Source: Ectopseudomonas chengduensis (GTDB taxonomy: Bacteria; Pseudomonadota; Gammaproteobacteria; Pseudomonadales; Pseudomonadaceae). Taken from it: a stretch of 64,000 nt of DNA. A model generated the notes under the pieces. That model was not told the origin of the DNA. It searched no databases and saw only the letters and a list, made by a program, of their open reading frames with translations. Below, one piece after another: positions 19,038-28,599 of the stretch (positions are counted from its first letter, which is position 1; each line of letters starts with the position of its first letter). The DNA is taken from contig NZ_JACFYZ010000001.1 in assembly GCF_015712065.1 (NCBI RefSeq), positions 1,116,001 through 1,180,000 on the forward strand, read 5' to 3'. The translations under genes and the position numbers were made by a program.

Positions 19038-19556
19038 ATGGCCAAAGAAATCTATACCCGTACCAACCAGAAGATTTTCTTCGCCGGTATTGCCCTGGAT
19101 AACTGGCGCAAGGCCGAGGCCTCCGCTGCGTTCAATGTGCAGGCGCTGGTGCAGGCCGAGCGAGAAGCCGCGCTGTTTCACCTGTACGGTGGACTGCTCG
19201 GGCTGTGTCATGAGATTGCCGGCTATTACCGCATGAACGACGCTACGCCTTCGCGTGTCGAGGCCTTCGTGCAGCAGGCGGTGCTTGAGGGCTCGCCCAG
19301 CCCTGAGCTGGCCGAGTTGGTCGAACTGGCGCAGCAGCGCGAAACCTGGCTGGCTGAGTTGCTGGCGGCCTATGCTGCGCTGTTCCAGCCGCCGCGTGAG
19401 GAGCGCAAGGCCAAGGTCGATCCGTCCATGCCGCTGATCACCGCTGTCAGCGTTGGCGAAGAGCCGGCCGAGCTGAGCCTCGATGATGTCGATGCCTGGC
19501 GTCAGCAACTCAAGGCGCTGGTGCTGCGTTTCCGCGAAGGCCTCAGCGAGTGCTGA
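19038..19556 (+). CDS. Conserved hypothetical protein (DUF6586-like)
   Basis: 172-residue soluble helical protein beginning MAKEIYTRTNQKIFFAGIAL. I recognise it as a gamma-proteobacterial family found next to topA and lexA in Pseudomonas, without a known function. The start at 19038 is preceded by GGAGGT at correct spacing; an upstream ATG adding 10 residues is less likely. It has few cysteines, no signal peptide and no catalytic motif that I can see. Confidence 0.82.
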   Translation: MAKEIYTRTNQKIFFAGIALDNWRKAEASAAFNVQALVQAEREAALFHLYGGLLGLCHEIAGYYRMNDATPSRVEAFVQQAVLEGSPSPELAELVELAQQRETWLAELLAAYAALFQPPREERKAKVDPSMPLITAVSVGEEPAELSLDDVDAWRQQLKALVLRFREGLSEC

Positions 19557-19636
19557 TTGGGTTTAACTGGACCAGTGGGCTGGGGATGACCCCAGCTGAC
19601 TGTTACAATGTCGTATTTTTGCACAGAGACTGAGCC

Positions 19637-19873
19637 ATGCCAACATCCTTCCTGGAAATCGTCGAACTGCCCGATGGGCGTATTGCCCTGCGTCGTGCAG
19701 AGGATGAAGAGGCGCTGGTGACTCTGGACTTCTCCGCTGATGCCAAGGCTTTTCTGCAGGGGCAGCACATCGAGGTGGCCAAGGCCATGCTCAATGTCGG
19801 TGTGCAGATGGCCGGCCGAATGGCTGAAGGCGATTTCAGTGGTGAAGAAGAAGGCTCGCGCGTTCTGCACTGA
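19637..19873 (+). CDS. Small conserved hypothetical protein
   Basis: 78 residues, acidic: MPTSFLEIVELPDGRIALRR, then GEEEGSRVLH at the end. The N-terminal half looks like a small beta-sheet and the middle (AKAFLQGQHIEVAKAMLNVG) like a helix. No known function. It lies 80 bases downstream of the previous hypothetical gene and ends at a strong terminator; position matches PAO1 PA3009. Confidence 0.8.
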   Translation: MPTSFLEIVELPDGRIALRRAEDEEALVTLDFSADAKAFLQGQHIEVAKAMLNVGVQMAGRMAEGDFSGEEEGSRVLH

Positions 19874-19890
19874 AGCCGCTACGCTTTAAC

Positions 19891-19921
19891 GAAAACGGGG
19901 CTCCATTGGAGCCCCGTTTTC
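19891..19921. terminator. Terminator between small hypothetical gene and sulA
   Basis: GAAAACGGGGCTCCA pairs with TGGAGCCCCGTTTTC; the T/A tracts on both sides let it work for the convergent genes on either strand. Confidence 0.88.
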
Positions 19922-19948
19922 ATTTGTGCAGATGAAATCGTGGCGAGT

Positions 19949-20422
19949 TCAACCCAGGCTGATATTCAGGCTTTGCGCCCCGCCGGCATTGGCGGCCTGC
20001 GCAAGGCGCTGGCGAGTGCTGTTCTCGACCGGATGCAGCCAGCTGATCACGGTATGGCTGCGCCCGAGCTTCAGGGCTTCTTCCGCCAGTGCCAGGGCAT
20101 TCTGCCCCTGCCGTGGATGCAGCAGGAGAATACGCTCACGGTTCAGGCCAGCTTCGCGCAGCCAGCTTTGCGTAAGGCTTGCTGGTGGTGCCACCAGGGT
20201 CAGCCAGCGCGCATCCTGGTTCTCGCTCAGCTCGCGTAGAATCGGGGCCAGCAAGTGCAGGCAGTGACCGGCAGCGCCACGCAGGGCCAGTTCGCTGAAC
20301 GCCTGATCATCCTCGCTACGAGTGATGTCATTGGTCGCTAACCGTGGCTCGCTCGACGTTCCGGCAAGAAAGGCGTCGAAAAGGGGAAGTTGTGGGCGCT
20401 CGAACGACTGCTGCACGTACAT
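19949..20422 (-). CDS. sulA: SOS cell division inhibitor SulA
   Basis: 157-residue SulA-type protein that blocks FtsZ polymerisation after DNA damage. The diagnostic block is LRELSENQDARWLTLVAPPA through LNRERILLLHP, with SWLHPVENSTRQRLAQAA near the C-terminus. It starts 9 bases after the lexA stop on the same strand, so both are one transcript driven from the lexA promoter with its two LexA boxes; no separate box was seen in the 9-base gap. This lexA-sulA coupling is known in pseudomonads and differs from E. coli, where sulA stands alone. Confidence 0.93.
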   Translation of the reverse strand: MYVQQSFERPQLPLFDAFLAGTSSEPRLATNDITRSEDDQAFSELALRGAAGHCLHLLAPILRELSENQDARWLTLVAPPASLTQSWLREAGLNRERILLLHPRQGQNALALAEEALKLGRSHTVISWLHPVENSTRQRLAQAANAGGAQSLNISLG

Positions 20423-20431
20423 GGTGTCTCC

Positions 20432-21046
20432 TCAGCGGCGGATTACACCGACGCTCAAACCTTCGATGACCAGATCCTGGTGTTCCAGGTCCACTTCGAT
20501 CGGGGCAAACTCAGGATTCTCGGCAATCAGCCAGACCTTGTTGCCCTCGCGCTTGAAGCGTTTGACCGTCACTTCATCGTCGATACGGGCGACGACAATC
20601 TGGCCATTACGGGCTTCACGGGTGGTGTGCACGGCGAGCAGATCGCCATCGAAGATGCCGATGTCTTTCATGCTCATGCCGCGTACACGCAGTAGATAGT
20701 CGGCTTTGGGCTGAAAGAACGCCGGATTGATCTGGCAGGATTCCTCGACATGTTGCTGTGCAAGGATCGGTGCGCCGGCGGCGACACGGCCGATTACCGG
20801 GAGGCCCGCATCCTCGTTCGCGGCACCTGCCTCGAAGCCGGGAATGCGAATGCCGCGTGAAGCGCCTGGAGTCATCTCGATAGCCCCCTTGCGGGCGAGG
20901 GCCTTGAGGTGCTCTTCTGCGGCGTTGGGCGATTTGAACCCCAGTTCCTGAGCGATTTCCGCGCGGGTGGGTGGGTAGCCGTTGTCTTCCAGGCAGCGTT
21001 TGATGAAGGCGAGAATCTCGGCTTGGCGTGGCGTCAGTTTCAGCAT
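20432..21046 (-). CDS. lexA: LexA repressor
   Basis: SOS master repressor, 204 residues. A winged-helix DNA-binding domain occupies 1-65, including [23 protein letters not shown]. The self-cleavage bond is A90-G91, with catalytic S125 (RGMSMKD) and K162; these are the P. aeruginosa positions. The start [10 protein letters not shown] is chosen because upstream in-frame sequence runs over the operators. Autoregulated through two LexA boxes 10 bases upstream, and co-transcribed with sulA. Confidence 0.98.
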   Translation of the reverse strand: MLKLTPRQAEILAFIKRCLEDNGYPPTRAEIAQELGFKSPNAAEEHLKALARKGAIEMTPGASRGIRIPGFEAGAANEDAGLPVIGRVAAGAPILAQQHVEESCQINPAFFQPKADYLLRVRGMSMKDIGIFDGDLLAVHTTREARNGQIVVARIDDEVTVKRFKREGNKVWLIAENPEFAPIEVDLEHQDLVIEGLSVGVIRR

Positions 21047-21055
21047 GGCTGGGCT

Positions 21056-21071
21056 CTGTCTTTTTATACAG
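21056..21071 (-). promoter_or_regulatory. LexA box 1 (proximal)
   Basis: CTGTATAAAAAGACAG on the minus strand fits CTG-N10-CAG. It lies 9 bases upstream of the lexA start codon. Confidence 0.9.
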
Positions 21072-21074
21072 TGA

Positions 21075-21090
21075 CTGGAATTATATACAG
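21075..21090 (-). promoter_or_regulatory. LexA box 2 (distal)
   Basis: CTGTATATAATTCCAG on the minus strand fits CTG-N10-CAG and includes a TATAAT-like -10, so LexA binding would occlude the promoter. Three bases separate it from the proximal box. Confidence 0.9.
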
Positions 21091-21215
21091 TAAGCGAGTC
21101 TTGGCAATGTCCATTTTTTGGATGCCTGCCGTCCGGCTTGTTACCCATGCCGGGTAATCTGCGTCTCTGCTTGTTGTAAGCTGTGACCAGCCGGCCAAAA
21201 GACGGCTCATGCGGC

Positions 21216-21260
21216 TTGACAATTCAGTGGGATGAAACGTATGTTTCAAACAAGTGTTTG
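21216..21260 (+). promoter_or_regulatory. psrA promoter with two tandem PsrA operators
   Basis: A -35 TTGACA (21216-21221), 18-base spacer and -10 TATGTT (21240-21245) are overlapped by GAAAC-GTAT-GTTTC (21234-21247), followed directly by CAAAC-AAGT-GTTTG (21247-21260). Both are perfect matches to the PsrA consensus. Their centres are 13 bases apart. This agrees with known PsrA autorepression. Confidence 0.88.
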
Positions 21261-21274
21261 TCAGGTGATAACTC

Positions 21275-21982
21275 ATGGCTCAGTCGGAAACCGTTGAACG
21301 CATTCTCGATGCTGCGGAACAGCTGTTCGCGGAAAAAGGCTTCGCCGAGACATCGCTGCGTCTTATCACCAGCAAGGCCGGGGTCAACCTGGCTGCCGTC
21401 AATTACCACTTCGGTTCGAAGAAGGCGCTGATTCAGGCGGTCTTCTCGCGTTTCCTCGGGCCTTTCTGCGCCAGCCTGGAAAAGGAACTTGATCGCCGTC
21501 AGGCCAAGTCTGAAACCCAGGTTTCCCTGGAGGAGCTGCTCGAGCTTCTGGTCGAGCAGGCTCTGGCCGTTAAGCCGCGCAGCGGCAATGACCTGTCCAT
21601 CTTCATGCGTCTGCTCGGTTTGGCCTTCAGCCAGAGCCAGGGTCACTTGCGCAAGTACCTGGAAGAGGTCTACGGCAAGGTGTTTCGTCGTTACATGCTG
21701 CTGGTGCATGAGGCTGCGCCGCGCATTCCGCCGCTTGAGCTGTTCTGGCGTGTGCACTTCATGCTTGGCGCCGCGGCGTTCAGCATGTCCGGCATCAAGG
21801 CGCTGCGGGCGATGGCCGAGACCGATTTCGGCGTCAACACCTCGATCGAGCAGGTGATGCGCATGATGGTGCCGTTCCTGGCTGCAGGCATGCGTTCTGA
21901 GACTGGGGTTGCCGACCCCGCCTTGGCTGGCGCGCAACTCAAACCGCGCAGCAAGACACCGAGCGCCGCGCCCAAGGTTTGA
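21275..21982 (+). CDS. psrA: TetR-family fatty-acid-responsive regulator PsrA
   Basis: 235-residue TetR regulator. The N-terminal helix-turn-helix is RLITSKAGVNLAAVNYHFGSKKAL (about 29-52). In P. aeruginosa PsrA represses its own gene and fadBA and activates rpoS, and long-chain fatty acids release it from DNA. Two consensus operators lie in its own promoter and a near-consensus one lies before fadBA in this window. It is divergent from lexA. The C-terminal tail (LKPRSKTPSAAPKV) is basic and unstructured. Confidence 0.95.
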   Translation: MAQSETVERILDAAEQLFAEKGFAETSLRLITSKAGVNLAAVNYHFGSKKALIQAVFSRFLGPFCASLEKELDRRQAKSETQVSLEELLELLVEQALAVKPRSGNDLSIFMRLLGLAFSQSQGHLRKYLEEVYGKVFRRYMLLVHEAAPRIPPLELFWRVHFMLGAAAFSMSGIKALRAMAETDFGVNTSIEQVMRMMVPFLAAGMRSETGVADPALAGAQLKPRSKTPSAAPKV

Positions 21983-22035
21983 CCTGACGGCAGGTGGGCT
22001 TGGCTTCGCCCTGCGGCCTGCTAAGCTAGCGGCCC

Positions 22036-22563
22036 ATGTCCGATCTCGATTTACTCCATATCTCCATTGCCGACCAGGCGCTTTACGGCTTTCGTGCTGG
22101 GCGGCTGCTGCTGAGCTTGCCTGTCTCCACGGCGTTCAATGGGGTGGGTGAACTTAACGGTTCAGGCTGTACGCCGCGCGGGCTGCATCAGGTACGCGCG
22201 AAGATCGGCGCAGGTTTGCCTCTGGCCGCCGTATTGCGCGGTCGTCGCTGGACAGGGGAGGTGTGGTCACCTGAGCTGCACGAGCAGTTTCCTGGCCGCG
22301 ACTGGATTCTCACCCGTGTTCTCTGGCTAAGCGGTCTTGAGCTGGGGCGCAATCGCCTGGGCGAGGTTGATACCTTTCGCCGTTACATTTATCTGCATGG
22401 CACACCGGATACGGAACCCATGGGTATACCGTTGTCCCATGGCTGCATTCGTTTGCGTAACGCCGACATGCTGGCGCTTTTCGAGCGCGTACCGCCGCAC
22501 TGCAAGGTACGTATCGATGAGGCGCCCTGCCCGCAGTGGGCTGCAGACCAAGACTTCACGTAA
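22036..22563 (+). CDS. L,D-transpeptidase (YkuD) domain protein without signal peptide
   Basis: 175-residue protein made almost entirely of one YkuD catalytic domain, with H121 in LHGTPDTEPMG and the nucleophile C137 in SHGCIRLRNADM. YkuD enzymes form 3-3 crosslinks, attach lipoprotein to peptidoglycan or act as L,D-carboxypeptidases. The N-terminus MSDLDLLHISIADQALYGF has no signal peptide, transmembrane segment or lipobox, and no upstream in-frame start was seen that would add one. It starts 53 bases after psrA and ends 12 bases before nagZ, so it is probably co-transcribed with that cytoplasmic peptidoglycan-recycling enzyme. Confidence 0.9.
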   Translation: MSDLDLLHISIADQALYGFRAGRLLLSLPVSTAFNGVGELNGSGCTPRGLHQVRAKIGAGLPLAAVLRGRRWTGEVWSPELHEQFPGRDWILTRVLWLSGLELGRNRLGEVDTFRRYIYLHGTPDTEPMGIPLSHGCIRLRNADMLALFERVPPHCKVRIDEAPCPQWAADQDFT

Positions 22564-22575
22564 GGAAATACACTC

Positions 22576-24322
<1,747 letters not shown>

Positions 24323-24339
24323 CTTCTCTACAAAGACAG

Positions 24340-24470
24340 CGCTCAATGCCCGTCAGTCAGGCGTCGACGCGCCGAATCTGTAGGCGCGACGCCCCGCCGC
24401 GAATCAGGGCGGCGCGCACTTGAAAAACTTCGCCTTGGGACGAGGCTCCTACGCAAGGCTGGCGGCATCA
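24340..24470. repeat. Degenerate palindromic intergenic sequence
   Basis: Between converging genes. It includes a CGCCGC / GCGGCG hairpin near 24398-24416 and the pattern CTGTAGGCGCG ... GGCTCCTACGC, which resembles a decayed REP pair. No gene seen. Confidence 0.4.
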
Positions 24471-24479
24471 GGTTTCCGC

Positions 24480-25001
24480 TCAGAGCGGGCTGATGCGTAC
24501 CAGTGCGCCCAGGCTGCCATGGTCCAGGTAGGTCAGGCTGTTGTCCTTCAGGCGCTGGGCCACTTTCATGTGCTCGCTGCTCTCGAGCAGGCCGTCGCCG
24601 CTGAATTGGTTGATCCACAGCTCCAGGTCCAGGTCGGCAAAGCGCTCCTGAGTAAAGCTCAGGGTGCCTTCGACCACATGATGGCCGAAGCGCTCTTCAC
24701 CGCTGCTGACGGCCACTCGGCTCGGCGAGCTGCCGATGGTCTGGCTCCAGGCCTTGTGCAGCAATACCTGATAACCGCTGCCCGGATTGAGCTTGGCCGC
24801 CTCGCCATCTAGCGTTGTCGGGCGTTCGTTGCCGGTGATCGGCAATGCCGTGCCCGCCCAGTCGTCCGGTGCCACCTTGGGGGCGAAGACGGGCTCGCCG
24901 GCCTGGCGGAAGACCAGCAGTTCGACCTGGTAAAGACGTTCGGCAAAAGCACTCGGTGCCAACAGGCAGAGCAGCAGGGCGATCAGGTGCAATGGGCGCA
25001 T
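24480..25001 (-). CDS. CsiV family protein
   Basis: 173-residue exported protein with an N-terminal signal peptide ending PSAFA|ER. The mature part, RLYQVELLVFRQAGEPVF then LDLELWINQ and LTYLDHGSLGALVRI, matches CsiV, a peptidoglycan-binding protein first described in Shewanella as a partner of periplasmic lipoproteins in envelope maintenance. AAGGAC upstream supports the start. It follows mfd by 11 bases and is probably co-transcribed with it, although the functions look unrelated. Confidence 0.85.
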   Translation of the reverse strand: MRPLHLIALLLCLLAPSAFAERLYQVELLVFRQAGEPVFAPKVAPDDWAGTALPITGNERPTTLDGEAAKLNPGSGYQVLLHKAWSQTIGSSPSRVAVSSGEERFGHHVVEGTLSFTQERFADLDLELWINQFSGDGLLESSEHMKVAQRLKDNSLTYLDHGSLGALVRISPL

Positions 25002-25012
25002 GTGTGAGTCCT

Positions 25013-28000
25013 TCAGGTGGTGGGCGCGAGGCGCGCGAGCAGGGCTTCCAGGGTGTTGAAGCGTTCTTCCGCACGCTCCATCGGCACCTGGATCTTGAAG
25101 ACGGTGGCGCCTTCGAACTTGTAGCGTTTTGGCTGGGCCTGGATCAGTTTGATCAGGGTCAGCGGGTCAACGCAGGTTTCCGCAGCGAACTCGATTCGTC
25201 CACCCTGCGGGCCGGCGTCGACCTTGCTGATGCCGAGCTTGTCGGCCTGCAGCTTGAGCAGGGTCAGGCGCATGAGGTTCTTGGTCGGCTCCGGCAGCAG
25301 GCCGAAACGGTCGATCATTTCTACCTGAAGCTCCTTCAGGCCGTCCTCGTCGCTGGCGTTGGCGATGCGTTTGTAGAGGATCAGGCGGCTGTGCACGTCG
25401 GGCAGGTAGTCCTCGGGGATCAGCGCCGGTACACGCAGGTTGATCTCCGGGCCGCCGCCCAATGGCTGGTCGAGGTTCGGCTGCTCGCCTTTCTGGATAG
25501 CCTTGACCGCGCGTTCGAGCATTTCCATGTAGAGGGTGAAGCCGACCGCCTGAATCTGCCCGCTTTGGCCGTCGCCAAGCAGTTCGCCAGCGCCGCGGAT
25601 TTCCAGGTCGTGGGTAGCGAGGACGAAGCCGGCGCCGAGGTCCTGAGCGCCCGCGATGGCCTCCAGGCGTTTTTCCGCATCCGGGGTCATCTGCTTGCGC
25701 GGTGGCGTCAGCAGGTAGGCGTAGGCCTGATGGTGGCTACGACCGACACGGCCGCGCAACTGGTGCAGCTGAGCCAGGCCGAACTTGTCGGCGCGGTCGA
25801 TGATGATGGTGTTGGCGCTAGGCACGTCGATACCGGTCTCGATGATGGTCGAGGCCACCAGCACGTTGAAGCGCTTGTGGTAGAAGTCGCTCATCACCTG
25901 CTCGAGATCGCGTTCGCGCATCTGTCCGTGACCGATGCCGATACGCGCCTCGGGCACCAGCTCGGCCAGCTCACTGGCGCATTTCTCGATGGTCTTTACA
26001 TCGTTGTGCAGGTAGTAAGCCTGGCCACCGCGCAGCAGCTCGCGCAGCAGCGCTTCCTTGATGGTCGGCTTGTTGCTTTCCATGACGAAGGTGCGCACCG
26101 ACAGACGCCGCGCTGGTGGCGTGGCGATGATCGACAGGTCGCGCATGCCGGCCACGGCCATGTTCAGCGTGCGCGGGATCGGCGTGGCAGTCAGGGTGAG
26201 GATGTCGACCTCGCTGCGCAGGGCCTTGAGCTGTTCCTTCTGGCGCACGCCGAAGCGGTGTTCCTCGTCGATGATGGCCAGGCCGAGGTTGTGGAACTTG
26301 ACGTCGTCCTGCAGCAGCTTGTGCGTGCCGATGACGATATCCACCTTGCCTTCGGCAAGTTGCTGCACGGCCTCGCCGACTTCCTTGGCGCTCTTGAAGC
26401 GGCTCATCACCTCGACCTTCACCGGCCAGTCGGCGAAGCGGTCGCGGAAGCTGTTGTAGTGCTGCTGGGCGAGCAGGGTGGTGGGCACCAGCACGGCGAC
26501 CTGCTTGCCGCTGTGCACGGCGATGAAGGCGGCGCGCATGGCCACCTCGGTCTTGCCGAAGCCGACGTCGCCGCAGACCAGGCGATCCATCGGCTTGCCA
26601 GCCAGCATGTCGGCGCGCACGGCATCGATGGCGGCCTGCTGATCCGGGGTTTCCTCGAAGGGGAAGCCGGCGCTGAAGGTGGCGTAGTCCAGTGCCGGGT
26701 CCTGGAAGGCGAAACCTTCGCGAGCGGCGCGGCGGGCGTAGATATCGAGCAGCTCGGCAGCAACATCGCGCACCTGCTCGGCCGCCTTGCGCTTGGCCTT
26801 CTGCCAGACCTCCGAACCGAGGCGATGCAGCGGCGCCAGGGCATCGTCACTGCCGGTGTAGCGGGCGATCAGGTGCAGGCTGGCCACGGGTACGTAGAGC
26901 TTGGCTTCGTCGGCATACTGCAGGGCGAGGAATTCGGCGGCCTGGCCGTCGAACTCCATGGTCACCAGGCCCAGGTAGCGGCCGACGCCGTGATCGATAT
27001 GCACCACCGGCGCGCCTTCGCGCAGCTCGGTGAGGTTCTTGATCACGTTGTCGCCGCCTTCTCGGCCTTTTTCGCGGCGGCGACGCTGCATCACGCGCTG
27101 GCCGAACAGCGGGCTTTCGGCGATCAGTGCCAGGTCGTCGAGCAGCAGGCCTTCATCCAGTGGTGCGATGCAGATGTTGAGGCGTTCAGGGCTGGCGACG
27201 AAGGCCGGCCAGCCCTCGACTTCCCGGGGTTTGAGCTTGAGGCGGGCGAGCAGTTCCAGCAGCACTTCGCGGCGACCGGCTGATTCGGCGCAGAACAGCA
27301 CGCGGCCTGGATATTCTTCGATAAAGCGGCGCAACGCCGCCAGCGGCTCGCCGGCCTTGGCCTGAATCGCCAGGTCGGGCAGGGCGCGTGCGTCAAAACG
27401 GGTCTGGCCGACGCCGGGCTCGATATCGTCCTGATTGACCACTACGCGCGGCCAGCTCTTCAGGCGGGCGAAGCAGTCCTCGACCGGCAGGAAAATGTCG
27501 GCAGGTGGCAGTAGCGGGCGCTCCGGGTCGACTCGGCGGTCCTCATAGCGGCTCCGCGCATCTGTCCAGAAATGCTCGGCAGCCTTTTCGATGCCGGGCA
27601 GGGAAAATACCTGGGTGTCGCCTGGCAGGTAGTCGAACAGGGTGTCTGTCTCTTCGAAGAACAGCGGCAGGTAGTATTCGATGCCGGCGGGGGTGATGCC
27701 GGTGGAAAGGTCCTGATAGATCGGGCAGCGACGGAAATCCACGTCGAAGCGCTCGCGGAAACGCCCGCGGAAATCGGTGACAGCTTTCTTTTCCAACGGA
27801 AATTCACGCGCCGGCAACAGACGGATCGACTCGACCTTGTCCACCGAGCGCTGGGTCTCGGGGTCGAAGGTGCGCAGGGTTTCGATTTCGTCGTCGAACA
27901 GGTCGATGCGGTAGGGCGTGTCACTGCCCATCGGGAACAGATCGATCAATGCGCCGCGCACGGCGAATTCGCCGTGTTCGTAAACGGTGTCGACGCAGCG

Positions 28001-28450
28001 GTAGCCGGCGGCCTCCAAGCGGCCGCGCATCTGCTCCACATCGAGTTTCTGACCGACATCCAGCACCAGGCTGCCACCCAGCAGAAAGCGCTTCGGCGCC
28101 AGGCGGTGTAGGGCGGTGGTGATCGGCACTACGAGGATGCCGCGGCTCAGCTGCGGCAGGCGATAGAGTGCTGCGATGCGTTGCGAGATGATGTCCTGGT
28201 GCGGCGAGAAGACATCGTAGGGCAGGGTTTCCCAGTCGGGAAAGTGCAGCACTGGCAGGTCGGGGGCGAAGAACGCCAGTTCTTCCTGCAGCCGCTCGGC
28301 GCTCTGGCTGCCTTCGGTGAGTACCAGCGTGAAGCGTCCGGCATTGCTGGCCGCTTCGGCGATAGTTAGAGACAGCGCGGCGCCGGGCAGGTTACCCCAC
28401 TGTTGTTTGCCGGCGCTGGCCGGTAGAGACGGAAGACGCAGTACGGACAC
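25013..28450 (-). CDS. mfd: Transcription-repair coupling factor
   Basis: DNA translocase that removes RNA polymerase stalled at lesions and recruits UvrA. 1145 residues, near the E. coli length. N-terminal UvrB-like domains come first, then the RNA-polymerase-interacting domain, then the RecG-like motor with Walker A CGDVGFGKTEVAM and the DEEH box IIDEEHRFGVRQKEQ, the TRG motif region around LHQLRGRVGRS, and a C-terminal regulatory domain. The start is GTG (MSVLRLPSLPAS); no better-placed ATG exists. The 149 bp upstream is shared with the divergent gap gene. Confidence 0.97.
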   Translation of the reverse strand: MSVLRLPSLPASAGKQQWGNLPGAALSLTIAEAASNAGRFTLVLTEGSQSAERLQEELAFFAPDLPVLHFPDWETLPYDVFSPHQDIISQRIAALYRLPQLSRGILVVPITTALHRLAPKRFLLGGSLVLDVGQKLDVEQMRGRLEAAGYRCVDTVYEHGEFAVRGALIDLFPMGSDTPYRIDLFDDEIETLRTFDPETQRSVDKVESIRLLPAREFPLEKKAVTDFRGRFRERFDVDFRRCPIYQDLSTGITPAGIEYYLPLFFEETDTLFDYLPGDTQVFSLPGIEKAAEHFWTDARSRYEDRRVDPERPLLPPADIFLPVEDCFARLKSWPRVVVNQDDIEPGVGQTRFDARALPDLAIQAKAGEPLAALRRFIEEYPGRVLFCAESAGRREVLLELLARLKLKPREVEGWPAFVASPERLNICIAPLDEGLLLDDLALIAESPLFGQRVMQRRRREKGREGGDNVIKNLTELREGAPVVHIDHGVGRYLGLVTMEFDGQAAEFLALQYADEAKLYVPVASLHLIARYTGSDDALAPLHRLGSEVWQKAKRKAAEQVRDVAAELLDIYARRAAREGFAFQDPALDYATFSAGFPFEETPDQQAAIDAVRADMLAGKPMDRLVCGDVGFGKTEVAMRAAFIAVHSGKQVAVLVPTTLLAQQHYNSFRDRFADWPVKVEVMSRFKSAKEVGEAVQQLAEGKVDIVIGTHKLLQDDVKFHNLGLAIIDEEHRFGVRQKEQLKALRSEVDILTLTATPIPRTLNMAVAGMRDLSIIATPPARRLSVRTFVMESNKPTIKEALLRELLRGGQAYYLHNDVKTIEKCASELAELVPEARIGIGHGQMRERDLEQVMSDFYHKRFNVLVASTIIETGIDVPSANTIIIDRADKFGLAQLHQLRGRVGRSHHQAYAYLLTPPRKQMTPDAEKRLEAIAGAQDLGAGFVLATHDLEIRGAGELLGDGQSGQIQAVGFTLYMEMLERAVKAIQKGEQPNLDQPLGGGPEINLRVPALIPEDYLPDVHSRLILYKRIANASDEDGLKELQVEMIDRFGLLPEPTKNLMRLTLLKLQADKLGISKVDAGPQGGRIEFAAETCVDPLTLIKLIQAQPKRYKFEGATVFKIQVPMERAEERFNTLEALLARLAPTT

Positions 28451-28599
28451 GGGCGGCTCACGGTCGTGACGAAAGGCCGGGAATTGTAGCGGGGCTTGGT
28501 GGTCAATGTCAGTCGCGACAGGCGCGCATTGCTCATGCCCGCGCGCGCCGTCATAATGTAGCCCCTTTTTTCAGCCCCTACATGTGGAAGGTACTGCCC

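Noticed and set aside
24845..27283. An 812-codon plus-strand open frame opposite mfd and csiV
   Set aside because: Antisense shadow; no family resemblance and no ribosome site.
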